A DNA stretch of 64,000 nucleotides, taken from Oribacterium sp. oral taxon 078 str. F0262 (GTDB lineage Bacteria > Bacillota > Clostridia > Lachnospirales > Lachnospiraceae). The translations under genes were made by a program, and so were the position numbers. A model generated the notes under the pieces. That model was not told where the DNA came from. It saw only the letters and a program-made list of their open reading frames with translations, and made no database searches. Of this stretch, positions 33,981 to 45,488 are shown piece after piece; within the stretch, counting starts at the first letter, position 1, and each line of letters begins with the position of its first letter. Where the stretch lies: positions 92,991-156,990 of the forward strand of contig NZ_GG729937.1 in assembly GCF_000160135.1 (NCBI RefSeq), in the 5' to 3' direction.

Positions 33981-34687
33981 TGCGATATCCTCCCCTCTCT
34001 GACATCCTCCGAAAACTGCCGATAGGATTCCGGCAGCCCGATGTCGATAAAATACCCCTCTGCCTTCTTCGCCCCAATCCGGACGCCCTCCTGGATCCAG
34101 CGGGGGATGAGCTCATTTTCCAGACTGTGCTTTCCCTCCGGAATCCGCTCCATGAGGGAGCGGCGGAGGAGATAGACCCCTCCGTTGATCTCTCCCTTTC
34201 CCTGTCTTCCCTCTCTCTTTTCATTCCAGGCACTCAAAAGGCCGTCCGAAAGCCGGACCTCCCCATAGCGGGAGATGTCCTCCACCTCCCTCGTAAAAAG
34301 CGCCATGTCCAATCCCTTTTCTTCCATCAGCTCCAGGAGCGCGGCGTAGCGGATCCTGTAATAGGTATCCGCGTTTAAGACGAAGCACTGCTCCCTTTTG
34401 ACAAGGGGGAGGGCGTTTCGGATCGCTCCCCCCGTCCCGAGCGCCTCCTTCTCAAAAGCATAGGAGGCGGAAAAGCCATAGCGGCTCCCGTCTCCGAAGC
34501 ATTCCTCGATCATCTCCCCGAGATAGCCCGCGGCAAAGACGATCTCATCGATTCCCTGCCGGACAAGCTCCTCGCAAAGATACGCCATGAAGGGCCTGCC
34601 CTCAATATCCGCGAGAGGCTTCGGGCGGTCTGAGACCACGGAACGAAGTCTCGTGCCCAGTCCGCCGCATAAAAGTATCGCCTGCAT
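33977..34687 (-). CDS. hddC: HddC, heptose-1-phosphate guanylyltransferase
   Basis: A 236-residue sugar-nucleotide transferase. ILLCGGLGTRLRSVVSDRPKPL is the nucleotide loop, FVLNADTYY the metal Asp, and INGGVYLL a later family motif. By context it makes GDP-D-glycero-D-manno-heptose. A mannose-1-phosphate specificity cannot be excluded by sequence alone. It overlaps its neighbours by 4 nt and 1 nt, so the heptose genes and the following fusion protein are translated as a tight unit. Confidence 0.93.
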   Translation of the reverse strand: MQAILLCGGLGTRLRSVVSDRPKPLADIEGRPFMAYLCEELVRQGIDEIVFAAGYLGEMIEECFGDGSRYGFSASYAFEKEALGTGGAIRNALPLVKREQCFVLNADTYYRIRYAALLELMEEKGLDMALFTREVEDISRYGEVRLSDGLLSAWNEKREGRQGKGEINGGVYLLRRSLMERIPEGKHSLENELIPRWIQEGVRIGAKKAEGYFIDIGLPESYRQFSEDVREGRISQ

Positions 34688-37600
34688 CAGCTCTCTCCCT
34701 CCTCATTCTCATAGAGATCACAGAGACTCCCGTCCTCCCTTATCCCGAAATCCCTGCGGATTCGCTTCCACGCGCCCTCCACCGAGAAGTGCTCCGCGAC
34801 ATAGCGCTCGGAGAGCTCCGACATCCTCTGGAGAAGCGGCGTATTGTGGTAGAGCTCCACGGCAGCATCGGCGAAGTCCTCCGCCCTGTCTTCGATTCGG
34901 ACGACTTCTTCCGCGTCGGGGATTCCCTCCGCGCCGCAGGAGGTCGTGAGCACCGCGGAGCCCTCGTGAAGCGCCTCCACGACCTTCCCCTTCACTCCCG
35001 CGCCGTAGCGGAGCGGTACGACGACGAGCCTGGACTCCTGATAGAGCTCGGAAAGTCTTTCATCGGAGACGAAGCCCAGCACCTCGATCCCCGGAGTGCG
35101 GGAGAGCTCCTCGATCTCTTCGTCCGTGTGGGAACCGACGATTCGAAAGCGCATCGTCGGAATCTGCTTCCGGATCCGCGGAAAGATCTCCCGCGAAAAC
35201 CAGAGAACCCCGTCCTTATTTGGCGGATGCGCAAATCCCCCTACAAAGAGAAGTCCCTCCCGTTTCTGGTAGTTCTTCTCCACCTTCGCAGGCTCCGTGA
35301 AGACATAGGCCGTGATCGCCTTCACCTCGATCGAGGGATCGATCTCCCGGATTGCGTTGACCTCGACCGAGGAGGGGTAGTAGCTCTGATCGGCTCTTCG
35401 CATCACCGAGAGCTCCATATCCCTCCAGTACTCGGAATCCTCCAAAACCGCCGGGTCGTGGTTCAGCTCGTACTCTCTCCTCTCCCGGAGGAAGTGGAGA
35501 TCATGGCCGTAGAAGATGCACTTCCACTCCGTTCTCTCCTTGATGTAGTCCAGATACTTGATCGCGATGTGCGGCCGGTTCAGGTAGACCATGTCCAGCT
35601 CACAGCGGTTCTGCTCGATCCAGTTCCAGATCTCGGACTGCATCCTCTGCCCGTAGAGAATCTCGATCCCCATCTGCTGGAGCTCCGTGCTGTAGGGCTC
35701 CTCGTGGAGGAAATTATCCCCGAGGAACTTGACTCTGAGCCCCTTCTCGAGGAACATCTTCAGGTACTGCCAGGTCGTCTTCGAGCCCGCGTCTCTGTCC
35801 CAGGTCGGCACATAGTGATCGACAACGAGGACATAGCGCTTGCCCTGTCCTCTCTCCCTCGCGCGGAAGGGATTCGGACTTCCTGTGTTGACGGACTGCT
35901 TCTTCAGCTCCTCCGCCCACTTCTCCCGGAACTTCTCCTGGTTCACCTTCTGATAACGCTTTAGGCCGCTTCCCTCGACATCCGTCCCGTTTGAGACCCC
36001 CTCATAGTGGACGACGACGGATTTCGGCTGGTAGAGCACCCGGCTCCCGTGCCTCCTCACCTCAAAGGCGAGATCCGAATCCTCGCAGTAGGCCGGGGCG
36101 AACCTCTCGTCGAAGCCGCCGATCTCCTCCCAGAGCGACCTCCGGATCAGGATCGCCGCTCCGGAGATATAGTCCACCTCCTTCACGTAGTTGTACTCCG
36201 GCTCCGCCGGATCCATGAGTCTTCCGTAGTTCCAGCCGGAGGCATCGGACCAGATGATTCCCCCCGCCTCCTGGAGCCTTCCGTCGGGATAGACGAGCTT
36301 CGAGCCGCAGAGTCCGCAGGAAGGATCCCGCTCCATCGTATCGACAAGGCTCTTCAGCCAGCCATCCGTCACGGTGGTGTCATTGTTCAAAAAGAAGATA
36401 TACTCTCCCCTCGCAAGCTTCGCCGCCTGATTGCAGTTCTTCAGAAAGCCCATGTTCTCCGTGTTTCTCGCGATGACGAGATTCTCGGTATACTCCCGGA
36501 TCTCCCGCGTCGCATCGGTCGAAACATCGTCCGCGATGATGATCTCATAGGGCGTCTCCGCCTGATCGGTGCGTCTTAGGATCGAGCGAAGGCAGCTGTA
36601 GGTATAGCCGATCTGGTTATAGCAGGGAATGACGATGCTGACCAGCGGGCTCTCCTGCTTTTCGAAGCGGAGCCTCCCCTCCTCGAGATAGACCTCCCCG
36701 ATCCTGAAATCCCCCCGGATCCGATTCCGTCCGCCCGCGGTGAAGTACATCGGGAGCATGCGGAAGGGGTGACGGAGCGTCCGCTTGATATAGCTCATGA
36801 CCTTCCGCCGCGGTGAGCCGATCGGAAAGTGCCTTGTATACTTTTCCTGGAAGCTCTGATGCATCTGGCTCCGGAAGCTCTGGTTCGCCTTATAATACTC
36901 GATATCCCTCTGCAAGGCCTCGATGTCTCTCTCGTGGACCCCGATCACCCGCTCGAGATTTCCGACATGAATGCTGGTCAGGCGCTTCTCCTCCCTCTCC
37001 TTCCGGATCGTGATATCTCTCGCCCGAACCTCCCTCTCCAAAGTCTCCTTTAGCTCAAGGATCTTCTTCTCCTGCTCTGAGATCTTCTTCTCCTGCTTTT
37101 TATAATTTCGAACGGAGACCTTTCTCTCCTGATAGGCCCAGACATTGGACTCTTCCCCCGAGCCGTGGATCTCCCTCTGAAAGGCGGCCTCCCTCTCCTC
37201 ACACTTCGCGCTCTCCGCCGCGTCATAGCCGAAATACCGGAGAAAAGCCGCGAGATTTTCATAGCGGAGCTTCTCCCGGTTGTCCTCATACCAGTATTTC
37301 AGGATCCGAAACTGCAAAAAACGAAGCGGGACCTCCTGGTCCATGACCCACTCACAGTCGATGACCGTGGGCTTTCCCTCCCGGAGGAGGACATTCTCAA
37401 AGAGACAGTCGAGATTCGCCGGGCGAATACTCCCTGTCCTCTTTCCGAGGATAAGCTCCATACTCTCCTTGATTTCCGAGATCGGCGCGCTCCCGTTCCG
37501 TATCCTCCGGGAGAGGAGCTCCGAGAGACTTTTCCCCGTAATATAGGGGTAGACCAGGGCGGAGAGCATATCCCCGGAGCCATAGGCCCTCCGAAAGCTC

Positions 37601-38445
37601 TCCTCCTTTAGGACCGGGATCCCGCTGTAATTTTCGGAGGAAAGGAGGAGCTTTCTCTTTAAGGGAAGAGACTCGATGTGCGCATTCGCCTCCTTCGTAA
37701 TCCCCTCCTTAAGGACATGCTTCCCCCCCTCCGGGTCCTTCAGGATCTCCGTCTTGATCGCGTACTCCGCCTTCCGGCTGGAATTATACTTCACATAGAT
37801 CGGAAGCCATCCGTGGTAGTCCTTCGGCCTCTTTGCGATCCCCTGCTCCGGGCAGAAGCGGTAGAGATAGGCCGGCGCGAAGTCCGGAAAATCCTGAAGC
37901 TCCGCGAGGGCCCGAATCTTCTCATCCTCCTCTCCGGCCTCCGGCAGCCGCTCCTCGGAGTAGATATGCATCGGCATATCCAGGGCGGGGAGCGGAAAAT
38001 AGAGGAGCTCCCGACAGTCCGGAAAGTCCCCCCGAAGGCGCTCCCGGAGAGACCAAAGCTCCGGCTTCGAGAGATATACGGTATCCTTGTCATAGAGCTC
38101 CCCCGCCGCGATCCGGTCAATCTCATTTCGGTTTTCTATCCCCAGAATGAGCTCTCCCCCCGGCTTCAGCCAGGCGTCCGAAAGCCCCCGGATGAGCTTC
38201 TCCGTCCTCGTCCCGAACATGGAGAGCACTCTTTTGGTGAGCTTCGGAATCAGGACATAGTCATAGCTCGCATCGTCCAGGCGGAAGGACACCCTCTTCA
38301 CCCGCTTTCTCAGAAGCTCCTCAAAGGGCGCGGTCTCCTCCCGGTCTCCGAGAAGCAGCACAGCGGCATCCCGCTCATAGCCATTTTCCAGCTCTCCGAA
38401 ATAGATCCAGTCGACCAGATTTCCCTTGTGCTGAAGAAAACTCAT
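34687..38445 (-). CDS. Methyltransferase-like/kinase-like/coiled-coil/GT2/GT4 fusion protein
   Basis: A 1252-residue cytoplasmic protein with five parts. Residues 1-200 resemble the second half of a class I methyltransferase ([18 protein letters not shown] at 89-106), but the GxGxG SAM loop is not seen (AVLLLGD at 28-34). Residues about 205-400 look like a small-molecule kinase fold: [11 protein letters not shown] (344-354) and VIDCEWV (361-367) fit the catalytic Asp/Asn and metal Asp. About 430-530 is charged coiled coil. A GT2 domain starts at 600 ([28 protein letters not shown]). A GT4 domain runs from about 880 to the end ([20 protein letters not shown]). It likely extends and finishes the exported glycan. 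Confidence 0.82.
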   Translation of the reverse strand: MSFLQHKGNLVDWIYFGELENGYERDAAVLLLGDREETAPFEELLRKRVKRVSFRLDDASYDYVLIPKLTKRVLSMFGTRTEKLIRGLSDAWLKPGGELILGIENRNEIDRIAAGELYDKDTVYLSKPELWSLRERLRGDFPDCRELLYFPLPALDMPMHIYSEERLPEAGEEDEKIRALAELQDFPDFAPAYLYRFCPEQGIAKRPKDYHGWLPIYVKYNSSRKAEYAIKTEILKDPEGGKHVLKEGITKEANAHIESLPLKRKLLLSSENYSGIPVLKEESFRRAYGSGDMLSALVYPYITGKSLSELLSRRIRNGSAPISEIKESMELILGKRTGSIRPANLDCLFENVLLREGKPTVIDCEWVMDQEVPLRFLQFRILKYWYEDNREKLRYENLAAFLRYFGYDAAESAKCEEREAAFQREIHGSGEESNVWAYQERKVSVRNYKKQEKKISEQEKKILELKETLEREVRARDITIRKEREEKRLTSIHVGNLERVIGVHERDIEALQRDIEYYKANQSFRSQMHQSFQEKYTRHFPIGSPRRKVMSYIKRTLRHPFRMLPMYFTAGGRNRIRGDFRIGEVYLEEGRLRFEKQESPLVSIVIPCYNQIGYTYSCLRSILRRTDQAETPYEIIIADDVSTDATREIREYTENLVIARNTENMGFLKNCNQAAKLARGEYIFFLNNDTTVTDGWLKSLVDTMERDPSCGLCGSKLVYPDGRLQEAGGIIWSDASGWNYGRLMDPAEPEYNYVKEVDYISGAAILIRRSLWEEIGGFDERFAPAYCEDSDLAFEVRRHGSRVLYQPKSVVVHYEGVSNGTDVEGSGLKRYQKVNQEKFREKWAEELKKQSVNTGSPNPFRARERGQGKRYVLVVDHYVPTWDRDAGSKTTWQYLKMFLEKGLRVKFLGDNFLHEEPYSTELQQMGIEILYGQRMQSEIWNWIEQNRCELDMVYLNRPHIAIKYLDYIKERTEWKCIFYGHDLHFLRERREYELNHDPAVLEDSEYWRDMELSVMRRADQSYYPSSVEVNAIREIDPSIEVKAITAYVFTEPAKVEKNYQKREGLLFVGGFAHPPNKDGVLWFSREIFPRIRKQIPTMRFRIVGSHTDEEIEELSRTPGIEVLGFVSDERLSELYQESRLVVVPLRYGAGVKGKVVEALHEGSAVLTTSCGAEGIPDAEEVVRIEDRAEDFADAAVELYHNTPLLQRMSELSERYVAEHFSVEGAWKRIRRDFGIREDGSLCDLYENEEGES

Positions 38446-39884
38446 GCTTCATGCCTTTCCAGAGTCAGCTCCGACTCCATATCATAGACGCCGACCGTAT
38501 TTTTATTGGACAGCACGGTGAGACTCGCCACATCGTACTTTCTGTCATAGACCGTATGCGTTCCCTCCTCGAAGCCGGTGCAGGACATGGAGAGAAGATA
38601 CTCTCCCCCCTGCAGATTCATGCGCTGGCGGAAGGTGCAGATATATTCGTCCCCGGCCTTCACCGCCTTCGTCTCCTTCCCCTCGAACATCGTATTGGTC
38701 CCGGTCAGGTCCATCCCCCGCTTATCCTTTATGGTGAAGGTAAAGATCGGGGCCTCGATCCGATCGTGGAAGCGGATCTTCTCCCGGATCGAAAAGTACT
38801 CCCCCTTCAAGATGACATTCGTGAGCTGCCCTCTCTCGTCGAAAATCCCGAAGTCATAGATCTCCGCCTTTCCATTCCCGTAATGCTTCACATCCGGGTT
38901 CAGCGAAAGGCGTGACATCATAAGCGAATCTCCTCCGCCGGCCCCTTCCTTCTCTTTTCCTTCGGACTCTGTCTTTCCCCTTCCTTCCCGCTCTCTGTCC
39001 TTCCCCTTTTCCTCTTCTCCCCTCGCTTCTCCGGCGGCCCTTCCCTTGAGCTCCTCCACGACGGAGGCCCCGATGGAATTCACCCCGAAGTCCTGCTTGT
39101 CCACGAAGTCCTCATGCCCCGTGTACTGCCCCGCGAGAATCTTCTTATAGAGGTCCACCATCTCCCCCGGCCTTCCCTCGGAGATCTTCTCCCCGCGGTT
39201 TAAGAGGACCACCCGATCGCAGTACTTCATGACGGAGCCGAGATCATGTGTCACCATCAGGATCGTCGTCCCCTTCCTCTTCAGCTCATCCATCCGATGA
39301 TAGCACTTCGCCTGGAAGAAAACATCCCCGACGGAGAGGGCTTCATCGACGATCAGCACCTCCGGATCCACGGAGATGTAGAGCGCAAAGGCGAGCCGGA
39401 CGAACATTCCGCTGGAATAGGACTTCACCGGCTGAAGGACGAAGTCCCCGATATCCGCGAAATCGAGAATTGCCTGGAGCTTTTGATCCATCTCCTCCCG
39501 GCTGAAGCCCATCATCGTCCCGTTCATATAGATATTCTCGATACCGGTATAATCCTGATTGAATCCGGCCCCGAGCTCCAGGAGCGCGCAGACCGTGCCC
39601 TTCGTATGAACCGTGCCGAAGCTTGGGCTCAGCACGCCGGTGATGATCTTAAGGATCGTCGACTTCCCGGAGCCGTTCGTCCCGATGATCCCCACCGACT
39701 CCCCCTTCCCGACGGAAAAGCTGATGTGGTTTAATGCATAGAAATCCCGATGATAATTTCTGTGCCACGGATTCACCGACTCCAAAAGTCTGTCGATCGG
39801 CTTATCATAAAGGCGGTAGATCTTCGTCACATCCCGGACGGAAATCGCCTCCTCCCTCTCTCTGCTGCTCGCATTTTCAGACAT
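38442..39884 (-). CDS. Wzt-type ABC ATPase of polysaccharide export
   Basis: A 480-residue ATPase. The nucleotide-binding domain (about 10-245) has [14 protein letters not shown] (Walker A), [16 protein letters not shown] (signature) and [12 protein letters not shown] (Walker B). A Lys/Glu/Arg-rich linker of about 45 residues leads to a C-terminal Wzt-C beta-sandwich (about 325-475). In O-antigen systems that domain binds the modified end of the finished chain. No Wzm permease lies beside it or anywhere in the window. The ATG at 39884 is preceded by a compact promoter and hairpin. It overlaps the fusion gene by 4 nt. Confidence 0.92.
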   Translation of the reverse strand: MSENASSREREEAISVRDVTKIYRLYDKPIDRLLESVNPWHRNYHRDFYALNHISFSVGKGESVGIIGTNGSGKSTILKIITGVLSPSFGTVHTKGTVCALLELGAGFNQDYTGIENIYMNGTMMGFSREEMDQKLQAILDFADIGDFVLQPVKSYSSGMFVRLAFALYISVDPEVLIVDEALSVGDVFFQAKCYHRMDELKRKGTTILMVTHDLGSVMKYCDRVVLLNRGEKISEGRPGEMVDLYKKILAGQYTGHEDFVDKQDFGVNSIGASVVEELKGRAAGEARGEEEKGKDREREGRGKTESEGKEKEGAGGGDSLMMSRLSLNPDVKHYGNGKAEIYDFGIFDERGQLTNVILKGEYFSIREKIRFHDRIEAPIFTFTIKDKRGMDLTGTNTMFEGKETKAVKAGDEYICTFRQRMNLQGGEYLLSMSCTGFEEGTHTVYDRKYDVASLTVLSNKNTVGVYDMESELTLERHEA

Positions 39885-39919
39885 AAAAAAACCCCAGATG
39901 GCTCTTGCGCATTTGGGGT
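39885..39919 (-). promoter_or_regulatory. Leader hairpin with U-run directly before the wzt-like ATG
   Basis: On the minus strand ACCCCA (39919-39914) pairs with TGGGGT (39896-39891), extended by ATG/CAT past one mismatch, and seven T residues follow up to the ATG. The TGGGG is also the only Shine-Dalgarno-like sequence. The hairpin could act as an intrinsic terminator, or mask the ribosome-binding site of the ABC ATPase gene. Confidence 0.6.
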
Positions 39920-39948
39920 ATTGTAGCACACTTTCCGCCAAGGGTCAA
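39920..39948 (-). promoter_or_regulatory. Promoter for the wzt-like gene
   Basis: TTGACC (39948-39943), a 17-bp spacer and TACAAT (39925-39920) with an upstream TG at the extended -10 position form a strong promoter on the minus strand. Transcription would begin inside the leader hairpin that ends at the ATG. Confidence 0.7.
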
Positions 39949-40001
39949 AATCCCGGAGTCAAAGCCCGGGCACGGTAATGCCCGCCCTTCCATAAGCTCC
40001 G

Positions 40002-40649
40002 CTACTGCTCCAGCGGCTCATAGCCATAGGCATTTACCAGAGCGTCGATCCTCTCTCCCGCATGGCAAAGGGGGCACTGCCTGTAGTTCCAGGAGGCATA
40101 GTCCGGGATATTCTTCTTCCCGAAGACGGAGAAGATCGGAATCCCCTGGTATTCCTCCACCGCGCTGAAGATCGCGGAAACCCCGACGAGCCTCCCCTGA
40201 TAATACTGGATACACTCCAGAATCTTGTCCAGCGTCTTCCCCGTCGTCAGATTGGCCAGCAGCACCAGGATGTTCTTTCCCTCGATCTCCGGGATCAGAT
40301 TGTCCCGGAAGATAAGCTGCGAATTGCTGTTGAACTCCGGGTGCACCACATACATCGACTTATGGGCATTTGCGGAGAGAACACCGGATTTCGTGAGCTC
40401 CTCCGAGAGGAAGGCCCCGATGACATCCGTCCCCTCCATGCACACGATGGTGTCGATCACCGCGCCGTAGAAGTAGACTCCGCTCAGGCAGCGGGCGATA
40501 TCATAGGCCTCCCCGCTCCGGGTCTTCAGAGTCGTGATATCGATATAGTAGTTTAAGTGCGCGTGATTTGTGGCGAAGTGCCCCCTGCATATCTTAAGAG
40601 GGGCCTCACAGCCCGCCGTATACACCTTCGAATACTCAATCTTCCTCAT
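40002..40649 (-). CDS. Orotate phosphoribosyltransferase-like protein at the head of the glycan locus
   Basis: A 215-residue type I phosphoribosyltransferase-fold protein. The PRPP loop region appears as ILVLLANLTTGKTLDKILECIQYYQG, in which the usual Asp-Asp pair is replaced by LANLTTG, and GTDVIGAFL lies earlier. C-terminal CPLCHAG could bind metal. It resembles orotate PRTase-like proteins of Clostridia rather than PyrE itself. Replacement of the acidic pair makes normal PRTase chemistry doubtful. GGGAGGG precedes the ATG. It is the first gene of the leftward run and may act in regulation or sugar activation. Confidence 0.6.
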   Translation of the reverse strand: MRKIEYSKVYTAGCEAPLKICRGHFATNHAHLNYYIDITTLKTRSGEAYDIARCLSGVYFYGAVIDTIVCMEGTDVIGAFLSEELTKSGVLSANAHKSMYVVHPEFNSNSQLIFRDNLIPEIEGKNILVLLANLTTGKTLDKILECIQYYQGRLVGVSAIFSAVEEYQGIPIFSVFGKKNIPDYASWNYRQCPLCHAGERIDALVNAYGYEPLEQ

Positions 40650-40704
40650 GGCCCCCTCCCCGTCCGCTCGATGACAAGCCGAGACTCTCCTCCGCTTTTT
40701 TCTT

Positions 40705-40734
40705 ATTTTATCCTCTCTGTCTCTTACAGAACAA
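40705..40734 (-). promoter_or_regulatory. Candidate promoter of the glycan locus
   Basis: TTGTTC (40734-40729), 18 bp and TAAAAT (40710-40705) on the minus strand lie 56 bp before the start of the PRTase-like gene. The -35 box is weak, so confidence is moderate. Confidence 0.5.
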
Positions 40735-40769
40735 GCCCCTAAAATTTAATATTTTTTTAATGCCTCTCA

Positions 40770-40793
40770 TCTCTTGAAAACCGGGTCAAGAGA
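40770..40793. promoter_or_regulatory. Inverted repeat upstream of the glycan-locus promoter
   Basis: TCTCTTGA (40770-40777) and TCAAGAGA (40786-40793) form perfect 8-bp arms around AAACCGGG. It lies about 36 bp upstream of the -35 box for the leftward locus and about 100 bp from the rightward gene. It could be a regulator site for either. Confidence 0.4.
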
Positions 40794-40895
40794 ACGACCT
40801 CCTCGATTATGCACCTCCGATAGGAATGGATCGGTCCGGAAAACTGTCTTTATGCTCCCTCAACCTCACATCTATCGGGTCTCTCAATTAGCTAA

Positions 40896-41339
40896 TTGAC
40901 TAATGTTAATATTATTATTTACATAGCAAATAAAACCTGCTATGTTATAAAAAACTTATCCGCAGCGGTATTGCTATCCGCCGCATCAGGCGCAGCGCTG
41001 AGCAGCATAATTTCTGCAGCGATACACATGGTGAACTTCTTACCAGGGTTCAGTCGGGAGGTGGGGACATTGAGCCATTATCTCTTTTCCGCATTGATTG
41101 GTTTTTTGTTGATCCTTGTCGGGATTTTCAATCTCAAAAGAGACTACCGTGAGAACGGGATCGTCAATCTGATCGTCGGCATTCCTTTCTTTCTCATCTC
41201 GCTTCTTTTCTGCTTCCGTCCTCCCAGAAACAAGCTTCTCCTTTTTGAGCTTGCCCTGGCTCTTGGTCTACTGGCCTTCCTCTACGTCTTTTATCGAAAA
41301 TGGAGGAAAAAGAAAAGTACTGATCCGGAAAAGTACTGA
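40896..41339 (+). CDS. Small membrane protein of unknown function
   Basis: A hydrophobic protein of up to 147 residues with four likely membrane helices (for example LSHYLFSALIGFLLILVGIF and LLLFELALALGLLAFLYVFY) and a basic tail. No family is recognised. The ATG at 40896 has no ribosome-binding site and lies in AT-rich sequence that contains a possible promoter (TTGACT at 40889). The real start may be further in, near the GluVal-containing first loop. It lies alone between the glycan locus and the clpB terminator. Confidence 0.5.
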   Translation: MTNVNIIIYIANKTCYVIKNLSAAVLLSAASGAALSSIISAAIHMVNFLPGFSREVGTLSHYLFSALIGFLLILVGIFNLKRDYRENGIVNLIVGIPFFLISLLFCFRPPRNKLLLFELALALGLLAFLYVFYRKWRKKKSTDPEKY

Positions 41340-41359
41340 TCCGAAAACACAGCCAAAAA

Positions 41360-41397
41360 ATCTCGGCCCGCCGCACAGCTTTCTTGTGCGGCGGGCC
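41360..41397 (-). terminator. Strong bidirectional terminator after clpB
   Basis: A 13-bp perfect GC-rich stem (41365-41377 with 41385-41397) closes a 7-nt loop. On the minus strand it is followed by GAGATTTTTT, a good U-tract ending the clpB transcript. On the plus strand a T-rich run serves the small membrane-protein gene. Confidence 0.85.
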
Positions 41398-41505
41398 AAT
41401 CCTTCTTTTCCCGGAATCGCCGGAGTGATCCCGGTGATCCCATTCTTCTCCTGTCCAGTACTTCTTCGAACGCGGATCTCTGCTTAGTTCGCGGCCTCAG
41501 AGCCT

Positions 41506-44112
<2,607 letters not shown>

Positions 44113-44189
44113 AGTCTACCCCCTCTTCTAAGGGCGCGTCTTTTCTCTCACACTGACAGCGCATCTGTATTTTCTTCTATCTGCCGAAT

Positions 44190-44217
44190 ATTATAGCACA
44201 GCTGTTAGCACTGTCAA
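44190..44217 (-). promoter_or_regulatory. clpB promoter
   Basis: TTGACA (44217-44212), 16 bp and TATAAT (44195-44190) on the minus strand are both perfect hexamers. The -35 box lies in the CIRCE spacer and inner arm, so HrcA binding would exclude RNA polymerase. Confidence 0.88.
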
Positions 44218-44231
44218 TGATCGAGTGCTAA
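44205..44231. promoter_or_regulatory. CIRCE operator (HrcA-binding site)
   Basis: TTAGCACTG (44205-44213), 9 bp and GAGTGCTAA (44223-44231) match the CIRCE consensus TTAGCACTC-N9-GAGTGCTAA with one difference, in the last base of the first arm. It controls clpB by heat through HrcA, which is not encoded in the window. The outer arm contains the stop codon of the upstream acetyltransferase gene. Confidence 0.93.
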
Positions 44232-44749
44232 TTTCTTTGTGAACAATCTATGTCCTTCTCCCGAAGGTAGTCAAAGGCGAGTCTCTCCCCCTCCCGGAGC
44301 CGGATAATCCCGCAGTCCCGGAAGCCAAAGCGCCGTATCGCGCGCTGCATCGGGATATTTCTCTCGTGGGTGTCGATTCTGAGATAGGGAGATTTCTCCC
44401 GACAAAAGGAGAAGCAGCTTTCGGCCACCCCGCGGACGCTCCCGTCCGAGGCGACGCGGTGGATCACACCATAGGGAGAATCGCTGTGCCAGCCCTCCCC
44501 GGTAATTTTCCGATAGCTCGGCTCCTCCCCGATGAAAAAGCAAAAGACGCCGACGACTCTCCCCTCGGAAAGAAGGAGATAGCTGCTTTCCCGGGCGATA
44601 TCCTCCTCCACATCCTCTCTCGCGGGGTAATGCCTTCCCCACTGCCCTCCGTTTCCCTGCTCCTCCATAAAGCTTCTCGCTCTCTCATAGATCGAAAGTA
44701 TGCGCGGGATGTCCTCCCGCGCCGCTCTTTGGATCGATAAGTCTCCCAT
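44228..44749 (-). CDS. GNAT-family N-acetyltransferase
   Basis: A 173-residue acetyltransferase. YLLLSEGRVVGVFCFFIGEEPSY is the central strand pair, VRGVAESCFSFCREKSPYLRIDTH covers the acetyl-CoA region, and NIPMQRAIRRFGFRDCGII is the C-terminal motif. Proteins of this type in Clostridia act on unknown small substrates. Its stop codon is the TAG inside TTAGCACTC on the minus strand, part of the CIRCE element. The ATG at 44749 follows AGGGAGG. Confidence 0.82.
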   Translation of the reverse strand: MGDLSIQRAAREDIPRILSIYERARSFMEEQGNGGQWGRHYPAREDVEEDIARESSYLLLSEGRVVGVFCFFIGEEPSYRKITGEGWHSDSPYGVIHRVASDGSVRGVAESCFSFCREKSPYLRIDTHERNIPMQRAIRRFGFRDCGIIRLREGERLAFDYLREKDIDCSQRN

Positions 44750-44964
44750 CAATGCACTTTCCTCCCTGAAATTCTTTCTCTTATCTATTCTGATCTATTC
44801 TGCTGTCTATTCTGCATTTCTGCGTTCCGCCTCTCCAAGCCCTTTCTTTCGGCTGTCCGCGGCCTTTCTCTTCTATACATTCCTTCCTTCCTCAGAGAGC
44901 TGAGCGGAACCGATGCGAATCCGCTTCGGTTCCTGTCTGAGCCTTGCTTTAGCTTCTGATCCTC

Positions 44965-44994
44965 TTGACAGCTCTCCCCTCCTTCCCTTATACT
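44965..44994 (+). promoter_or_regulatory. Promoter of the tRNA-Gly gene
   Basis: TTGACA (44965-44970), 18 bp and TATACT (44989-44994) lie 46 bp before the tRNA. The rest of 44750-44964 holds only short T-rich repeats of TCTATTCTG and no gene. Confidence 0.75.
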
Positions 44995-45040
44995 AGCTTT
45001 TGGCATTTAGTAAAGTTTATTCTGAGAAATTGAGATATTT

Positions 45041-45112
45041 GCGCGAGTAGTAGAGTGGTACTACGTCTCCTTGCCAAGGAGAAGGTCGCGGGTTCGATTC
45101 CCGTCTCGCGCT
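45041..45112 (+). tRNA. tRNA-Gly (anticodon GCC)
   Basis: A 72-nt cloverleaf. Acceptor arm GCGCGAG/CTCGCGC, D arm GTAG/CTAC, anticodon stem TCTCC/GGAGA with loop TTGCCAA, T arm GCGGG/CCCGT with loop TTCGATT, and discriminator T as usual for glycine. CCA is not encoded, so the CCA-adding enzyme at 49375-50646 would be needed. Confidence 0.96.
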
Positions 45113-45120
45113 TGGACGAA

Positions 45121-45158
45121 GGACGCCGCGGGATTTTCCCGGGTGTCTTTTTTCATTG
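45121..45158 (+). terminator. Terminator of the tRNA-Gly transcript
   Basis: GACGCC-GCGGGA pairs with TCCCGGGTGTC with one bulge and one wobble, followed by TTTTTT. It ends the tRNA transcript 10-45 nt after the mature 3' end. Confidence 0.75.
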
Positions 45159-45178
45159 AAATGATCTGCTTCCGCGGC

Positions 45179-45330
45179 GCTGAACACCTTTCTCAGGATC
45201 TTCTGCCGTCCTCACTCACCGTGCCGGAGCCTTGCAGTCGCTGAGCGCTTTTTCGAGACTTTCTGCCGCTCTGCATTATGCCGGAACTTTGTGCTCTCCG
45301 AGCACTTTTTGCAGGACTTTCCGCTTCCCC
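45179..45330. repeat. Three diverged tandem units of about 60 bp
   Basis: GCTGAACACCTTTCTCAGGA at 45179, GCTGAGCGCTTTTTCGAGAC at 45239 and TCCGAGCACTTTTTGCAGGA at 45297 begin related units spaced about 60 bp apart. Each continues into a TTCTGCCG-like and TGCCGGA-like segment. The gap 45159-45488 has no convincing gene on either strand. Confidence 0.55.
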
Positions 45331-45488
45331 ATCCGTCCGGCTGCAGCTCCCCAGAGCCCCGTCCTCTTCCCGGGCCTTTCCACACCGCCGTCTCTTAGCC
45401 CGATGCGGATATAAGCCGCAAGGTAAAAGCATTTCCTGTCGGAGCGGCGAAACGGCAAAAATCGGATATCCCTCCGAGCGGTCCCTGT

